From SAR324 cluster bacterium (GTDB lineage: Bacteria; SAR324; JACQKK01): a stretch of DNA of 35,745 bases. Below, piece by piece: positions 29,545 to 35,745 of this stretch. Location of the stretch: NCBI GenBank assembly GCA_022573975.1, contig JACZSY010000010.1, forward strand, positions 1 through 35,745, given 5' to 3'. A model generated the notes under the pieces. It made no database searches. It worked only from the letters and a program-made list of their open reading frames with translations, and was not told where the DNA came from. The position numbers and the translations under genes were made by a program. How positions within the stretch are numbered: the stretch's first letter is position 1; every line of letters begins with the position of its first letter.

Positions 29545-30171
29545 ATGATGAAAAAAGAATGGGAATCTCATCTGGAGACCCTGCGGGCCTGCCGCCGGTG
29601 CCCGCGGGTTTTCGCGCCGCCGGTTGTGGGAGCGGTGACGGACGCTTCCATCCTGTTGATCGGACAGGCTCCCGGCCCCAGGGAGCGGGAAGCCGGCTAC
29701 CCTTTTGCCTGGACGGCGGGAACCACCCTGTTCCGCTGGTTCGCCTCCATCGGGGTGAATGAGGCGCGGTTCAGGGAAAAGGTTTACATGGGGGCGGTGA
29801 TCCGATGTTTTCCGGGCAAGCTGCCGGACAAACAGGGAGACCGGAAACCCTCCCGGCTGGAAATGGAAAATTGCAGCATCCATCATCGAACCGAGATGCG
29901 CCTGTTGCGCCCCTCCCTGGTGATCCTGGTGGGGAAGATGGCGATTGAAACCTTGATCCCCCATGGGCGGCTGGACGAGGTGGTGGGACTCGCTTTTGCG
30001 ATGGAGGAAGAAGGCCATCCCTACACGGCGATCCCCCTGCCGCACCCCTCGGGCCTGAGCCGATGGATTCAAAAGCCGGAAGGCAAGGCATTGGTCGCCC
30101 AGGCGTTGGAATTGATCGCCGCACAACCGGCTTGGGAGGATGCCTTCGGGCGGAATCATGGCGGTGATTAA
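29545..30171 (+). CDS. Uracil-DNA glycosylase-like family protein, putative 4Fe-4S
   Basis: ACRRCPR...ILLIGQAPGPREREAGYPFAWTAGTTLFRW...GAVIRCFPGK...NCSIHH...PLPHPSGLSRW; GQAPG and HPS motifs with four Cys. Confidence 0.85.
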   Translation: MMKKEWESHLETLRACRRCPRVFAPPVVGAVTDASILLIGQAPGPREREAGYPFAWTAGTTLFRWFASIGVNEARFREKVYMGAVIRCFPGKLPDKQGDRKPSRLEMENCSIHHRTEMRLLRPSLVILVGKMAIETLIPHGRLDEVVGLAFAMEEEGHPYTAIPLPHPSGLSRWIQKPEGKALVAQALELIAAQPAWEDAFGRNHGGD

Positions 30172-30367
30172 CGGCCGCGGATGGTGGCGAATGGTGAATG
30201 AGGGTTTTTCAATCCATTCCGCCGGATGATATCCTTCCGGAGGTGTCATTTCATCCGGGGGGATGGCTGGGGCGGTGCGATCGGTTGAGGCGATGCTTTA
30301 GCATTGGATCTTTTTGGACGGGCATTTTCCCACCGCCCGCGGCGAAAAAGGAGCCCCGAAATTTGAA

Positions 30368-30398
30368 CCTTCGCCGTTTGCGGCGGGGTCATTGATTC
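30368..30398. repeat. REP-like hairpin (copy D, divergent)
   Basis: CCTTCGCCGTTTGCGGCGGGGTCATTGATTC. Confidence 0.45.
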
Positions 30399-30408
30399 AA
30401 TCTTATTT

Positions 30409-31182
30409 TTGGGGCGGGTTTTCCTGATGGGTCATCCTCGATTCCGGCCTGTGCGGTTCATTCCTAAAAGGGTGATGTGTTTATTATTGCTGGTGCTGGC
30501 GGCTTCCATGCTCCTTCCCTCCCTGGCGGCCGCGGCCAGGGTGACCTACCTCAAACGGCCGGCCGAGATAAAGCGGAAGGGCGCGAAGGAGTGGAGCGCG
30601 CTCAGGTTGGGATTCAAGGTCAATGGCGGAGATTCCATCCGCACCGGTTTTGGCGGGCGGGTCGAGGTTACGGTCGGCTCCAGAAGGGTGTTCCGGGTGG
30701 GGGCGGTCACCGAATTGGAAATCCCGCGATTGGAGGAATCCAAAAAGGGCGGGCTGCGGGCTTTTTTCAGATTGACCCTGGGACGGTTTTGGGGAGGGTT
30801 GATCCGCCCCTTGAGAAAACTGGGTGGCGATAAATTCCAGGTTTCCACCGCATCGGCCACCATCGGCGTGAAGGGCACGCAGTTCGGCCTGGATTACGAC
30901 CGGAAAACCAAGGTCTCACAATTGCTGGTGTTGGAGGGTGAAGTGGCCGTCGTCCCCCCGGGGGATGAAGACAAGCTGGTGGAGGTGGAAGGCCCCCGGG
31001 AAATTCCCGGCCCACAGGAAATCACCGAGGAGGAATGGTTGCTGGTGGTGAGAAAGAATCAGAAGATCGTCATTCGCCCGGGAACGGCGCCGAGGGTGGA
31101 GCCGATCACCGGCAAGGACCGGGAGGACGAATGGGTGCGGTTCAACCTGGAACGCGACCGGCAATTGGCGCAAGGCCAATAG
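30409..31182 (+). CDS. FecR-domain secreted/periplasmic protein
   Basis: Signal/TM segment then GDSIRTGFGGRVEVTVGSRRVFRVGAVTELEI...VSTASATIGVKGTQFGLDYDRKTKVSQLLVLEGEVAVV; FecR domain. Confidence 0.87.
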   Translation: MGRVFLMGHPRFRPVRFIPKRVMCLLLLVLAASMLLPSLAAAARVTYLKRPAEIKRKGAKEWSALRLGFKVNGGDSIRTGFGGRVEVTVGSRRVFRVGAVTELEIPRLEESKKGGLRAFFRLTLGRFWGGLIRPLRKLGGDKFQVSTASATIGVKGTQFGLDYDRKTKVSQLLVLEGEVAVVPPGDEDKLVEVEGPREIPGPQEITEEEWLLVVRKNQKIVIRPGTAPRVEPITGKDREDEWVRFNLERDRQLAQGQ

Positions 31183-31261
31183 CCTTGTTGGATCCACCCC
31201 AATGAACCCGCCGGCCATTGCCGCTCTCCGAAAGGGTCATGTGGGAAACCCCCTCTTTGAC

Positions 31262-31570
31262 TCATGTCTCTCCCTGCAGTCCCCTGATATGTTCCAACAC
31301 GCTCCAATCCTCTTCTGAAAACTGAATTCCAACCCTGTAGGCCCCTTCCGCTTCGCCGCACCACCGCACGGCGCCCTGGACGATCACCCGCCCTCCGAAT
31401 ATTTTCAATTGCACGGACTGTCCGACGGGGAAGGGTTCGTCCAGTATCACCCCAATTCCACCGGCCGCCAGGTCGATACTCCTGCCGGTGCAGGCCCTGG
31501 GCGCGATGAATTCCACTTCCTCCTCAAAGGCGTGGCGTGTGGTTTGGCGGTTGTCGGAAGGAGTGGTCAT
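31262..31570 (-). CDS. PilZ domain protein
   Basis: RQTTRHAFEEEVEFIAPRACTGRSIDLAAGGIGVIL...VRWCGEAEGAYRVGIQF; start set to MTTPSDN, ORF extends to 31654. Confidence 0.75.
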   Translation of the reverse strand: MTTPSDNRQTTRHAFEEEVEFIAPRACTGRSIDLAAGGIGVILDEPFPVGQSVQLKIFGGRVIVQGAVRWCGEAEGAYRVGIQFSEEDWSVLEHIRGLQGET

Positions 31571-31784
31571 GGGGCGTTGTTGGCGGCGCTCTGGCCGCTG
31601 AAGTCTTTGCCGGTGCGGGGCAAGGTTTGAACAGGGCAAACCTTGAGCATCCATCGCCCCCCGAACCGGGGGAATGGGGAAATGAGCACCTTACCTACCT
31701 TGAAACGTGGAAAATACGAAAGAGTCCCGGAAGGGTTGTGTCCCACTCCGGATCGAAGGCCCGTCACCGCGATGAAAACTCCAT

Positions 31785-31830
31785 GGCGGCGATTCTCAAC
31801 GGCGGCGATTTCCGGCGGCGGCGATAAGGC
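31785..31830. repeat. 16-bp tandem repeat x3 (GGCGGCGATTNNNNNC)
   Basis: ggcggcgattctcaac / ggcggcgatttccggc / ggcggcgataaggc, intergenic between the two PilZ genes. Confidence 0.8.
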
Positions 31831-31977
31831 AGGGCGCCGAAATTTCGGAAAGCGCTGGCCGCGGGACGGCTTTATGAGACAGGTGGGGGGAGATCGCGGA
31901 CGGTGTCCCTTGGGGAAACCGGAGATGGGAAAAAACGGCCGGCCGGGCCGAATGGAGCGAGCCAATTTATTGGGCCT

Positions 31978-32280
31978 TCAGGACAGTATTTCCTTCCAGT
32001 CTTTTATCTGCGCGATCAATTCACGTTCCCCTTCCCGGAACTGGATGCCGATGCTGATCACGTCCTCTTCGATCTTGAACCACCGGACATGGCCCGTGGC
32101 CAGCAATTTTCCCTGGAAAATTTCTATCTCCACCGGACTGTCCATCGCGATTTTTTGGGGAACCGTCGCACCCATGCCGCCAATGGAGAAGTCGCGAATA
32201 CGTCCGATAAAGCGATTGGGGTAACGGAACCGGATTTCCGCATCCACGGGAACCCGCTCGAACTCTCTCAGGTTTTCCAT
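31978..32280 (-). CDS. PilZ domain protein
   Basis: MENLREFERVPVDAEIRFRYPNRFIGRIRDFSIGGMGATVP...GHVRWFKIEEDVISIGIQF; RxxxR and DxSxGG motifs; ORF extends to 32349. Confidence 0.83.
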   Translation of the reverse strand: MENLREFERVPVDAEIRFRYPNRFIGRIRDFSIGGMGATVPQKIAMDSPVEIEIFQGKLLATGHVRWFKIEEDVISIGIQFREGERELIAQIKDWKEILS

Positions 32281-32661
32281 TCGATCATTCAATTGATTTC
32301 CCCCCACCCTCTGGAGATCGTTCCTGCATCCATTGGGCGAGGGGCGCATTCAGCACGATTTCAAACAATCGTGTTTTTGCATCGGTTAAAAAACAGCGTT
32401 GCCCCATGGATTGCCAACTTCCTCCACCCCGTTTCACCGGTGACGATCACGATGTTGGATGCCTTGCTGTATATTGATGGTTCGTCCTCCCCGCTGGGGA
32501 ACTCCTCTCCGGTGAGTTACCAATTAGAAGACCCAATGCCAAGTTTTTTGTTTAATTAATGTTTTGCGACTATGTTTTTAAATCACCTTGCAAGGGCGTA
32601 TGATGAATGAATTCAATGTTTTACCTCTGTTTTTCTAAATAACTGGAAATTGCTCGAATTC

Positions 32662-32703
32662 GGGGGAGGGCCGGCGAGGGGGGGAGGGGACGTAGGGGAG
32701 GGG
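32662..32703 (+). other. G-rich tract with potential G-quadruplex
   Basis: GGGGGAGGGCCGGCGAGGGGGGGAGGGGACGTAGGGGAGGGG; at least four G3+ runs with short spacers. Confidence 0.6.
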
Positions 32704-33126
32704 TCCGGCCCTGGCTTCCAATTCAAACCTATATTCCTGAGCCAAGGGAATAGGCATTCAATGTTTTTAATTCCTTTTCCATCCTCCCGGCGCCGGCCGG
32801 TTCTTCAATCCAGCTTTTCGAAATAAAAAATTTCGTTCTCCCCAATGCCGCATCGTTTGTGGGCGATCGAAGAGGGGTGCCACAATTCCAGGCGAAGTAT
32901 TTTTTTTTGCTTGCTTTTCCGCCTGGGTCCGCTTAAGGTGCATTCTGTTGCTAACAAACTATTTTCTTTTTGGTATTTTTTATTGTTTATTGAATACCCC
33001 GATTTGACCCGAACCCACTGGCAACGGATTGTCCGGTATTGCGGCCATTGGCTTTCGGTTGCGGGTCGGCTAGGCTGAAACCGGTCTCCGGCAGATTCCG
33101 GGGCTTTATCGACACGGGAAGGAGCA

Positions 33127-34215
<1,089 letters not shown>

Positions 34216-34285
34216 CGGAAAAACCGCGAGATCGAACCAGGAGACAAACCGCCCCGCGGCGGGGAGGGCGGGGTGCGAGAATGCG

Positions 34286-35422
34286 ATGAAAGCCGGCCTG
34301 ACACCAAGTGAGCCGAAGGAAGAAGCGCCCGATCCGGGTGAAACACCGGGTGAGCCGCTGGAGGCGTTGCTGGAAGGCGCCACGGTGGTGGACGTGCGCT
34401 CGCCCGGCGAATTCGCCAAGGGAGCCGTGGCCGGCGCGGTGAACCTGCCTCTCTTTTCCGATGGCGAACGCTCCGAAATCGGCATCCTCTACAAGCTGCT
34501 GGGAAAGGAAAAGGCCATCCACAAGGGGCTGGACCTGTTCGGCGCCCGCCTGTCGGATTACATCGCATCCTTCGAGCCGTTCCGGAAAACCAGACTGCTG
34601 GTATATTGCGCCCGGGGCGGCATGCGTTCATCGGCGGTGACCGGCCTGCTCTCGGCCTTCGGCTTCGATGCGCGGCAACTTCCCGGGGGATACAAGGGCT
34701 TCCGCGCGCATCTGCTGTCTGTTTTCGAGCATGGCCTGCCACCCTGGCCGGTCGTGATCCATGGCCAAACCGGCACCGGGAAAACGCAAATTCTCAACCG
34801 GCTGCCCAACGCCCTGGACCTGGAGGATTGCGCGCGGCATCGCTCCTCGGTGTTCGGCGCGATCAACCTCGAGCCTCGCACGCAGCAGCAGTTCGATGCG
34901 CACCTGCTGGCCGCCCTGGGCCGGCTCGATCATCGGCGGCCGGTCTGGGTTGAGGGGGAAAGCCGCAAGATTGGCGCGGTGACCATGCCCGAAACCTTGC
35001 GCGCCGTCATGCGGGAGGCTCCCTGCGTGCTGGTGACCGGTTCGCTGGAGGTGCGGGTGGGCCGGATCGTGGAAGAGTATGCCGCAACCGATGAGGCCAC
35101 CCACCGCCAGTGGGAGGAGGCCTTGCGGTCGCTTACGTCGGCCCTTGGCAAAGCCAAGGTGAAGGATATGATCTCAAGGGTGCGCAAAAATGAGTTTCAC
35201 CCGGTGGTGGAAACTTTGCTGGTGGACTATTACGATCCAAAATACCGGCATTCCATGAGCGATTACCAGTATGCGCTGACGGTTTCCAGCGACAATCTCG
35301 ATGAAGCCGTCGCCGCATTGAGGGGGTTTTCGGAATCCATGGCTCGCGAATCGATGGCGGAAGCAGGGAAGCAGCGGCATTCGGCCAAGACATCTGGGAA
35401 CGCGGGCGCCCTCCAACGGTGA
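34286..35422 (+). CDS. mnmH: tRNA 2-selenouridine synthase
   Basis: Rhodanese domain VVDVRSPGEF...LLVYCARGGMRSSAVTGLL plus P-loop IHGQTGTGKTQILNRL; MnmH/SelU/YbbB architecture. Confidence 0.93.
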   Translation: MKAGLTPSEPKEEAPDPGETPGEPLEALLEGATVVDVRSPGEFAKGAVAGAVNLPLFSDGERSEIGILYKLLGKEKAIHKGLDLFGARLSDYIASFEPFRKTRLLVYCARGGMRSSAVTGLLSAFGFDARQLPGGYKGFRAHLLSVFEHGLPPWPVVIHGQTGTGKTQILNRLPNALDLEDCARHRSSVFGAINLEPRTQQQFDAHLLAALGRLDHRRPVWVEGESRKIGAVTMPETLRAVMREAPCVLVTGSLEVRVGRIVEEYAATDEATHRQWEEALRSLTSALGKAKVKDMISRVRKNEFHPVVETLLVDYYDPKYRHSMSDYQYALTVSSDNLDEAVAALRGFSESMARESMAEAGKQRHSAKTSGNAGALQR

Positions 35423-35556
35423 TTGAGCTATCGCCCAGCGCACATCATGGCTCCCTTGCCGTGTTTTCCCTTGCCACCCTCAGTCAACATCTCCTATCCT
35501 TATTGGATCGAGAATCGTTTTTTCCACGATTTTGACTGGAATTCAGGCCATGTTTT

Positions 35557-35630
35557 CGGGGTGTGGCGCAGCCTGGTAGCGCGCATCGTTCGGGACGATG
35601 AGGTCGGAGGTTCGAATCCTCTCACCCCGA
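35557..35630 (+). tRNA. tRNA-Pro (anticodon CGG)
   Basis: Cloverleaf: CGGGGTG acceptor pairs with CACCCCG; anticodon loop TTCGGGA in stem CATCG/CGATG; T-arm GGAGGTTCGAATCCTC; CCA not encoded. Confidence 0.95.
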
Positions 35631-35745
35631 TTGTCAACAGGATTCCAGTCCTCTTCATTCCTTGGTTCAATCCACCATTCAGCAATACAGAAAAGTGGCC
35701 CGGTGTCGTCTCCCGGGGCTTTCCCCCCCCCGTTTCCGAGCCTGG

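Noticed and set aside
33000-33126. SOS/LexA operator upstream of recA
   Set aside because: I could not find a convincing CTG-N10-CAG or GAAC-N-GTTC box by eye; a lineage-specific box cannot be judged without a motif model.
35500-35685. Minus-strand ORF containing [21 protein letters not shown]
   Set aside because: Well-known spurious peptide produced by translating the antisense of a tRNA gene.

Overview
The window is a GC-rich, densely packed, mostly housekeeping stretch of a Gram-negative-type, apparently flagellate bacterial chromosome. I do not assign a taxon from sequence alone. Recognisable genes include hisA-hisF, a Fur/PerR-family regulator, thrC, a PaaI-like thioesterase with a DUF971 protein, an enoyl-CoA hydratase, hemE, a BtuF-like binding protein, a DHH phosphoesterase, an isolated fliG and a HIT protein. 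An intact IS4-family insertion sequence follows. Beyond it are a CpoB/YbgF-like lipoprotein, a membrane-anchored HExxH peptidase, three PilZ proteins, a class A PBP, clpX, a DUF481-like beta-barrel protein, pgpH-ybeY, rpmA/rplU, GTP-type pckG, a UDG-like glycosylase, a FecR protein, recA, mnmH and a tRNA-Pro(CGG). I found no CRISPR array, defence island, prophage, biosynthetic cluster or clear new multi-gene system. The most unusual signal is structural. At least a dozen independent short tandem repeats (periods 8-35 bp) lie in intergenic gaps and near the ends of otherwise conserved genes (L21, PBP1A, FliG/DHH junction, BtuF-like N-terminus). There is also a family of REP-like hairpins with a shared GGGGAATNNACC tail, some in pairs about 40 bp apart, and several strong hairpin leaders or terminators. 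Long antisense ORFs in the ORF track are judged to be GC-driven artefacts.
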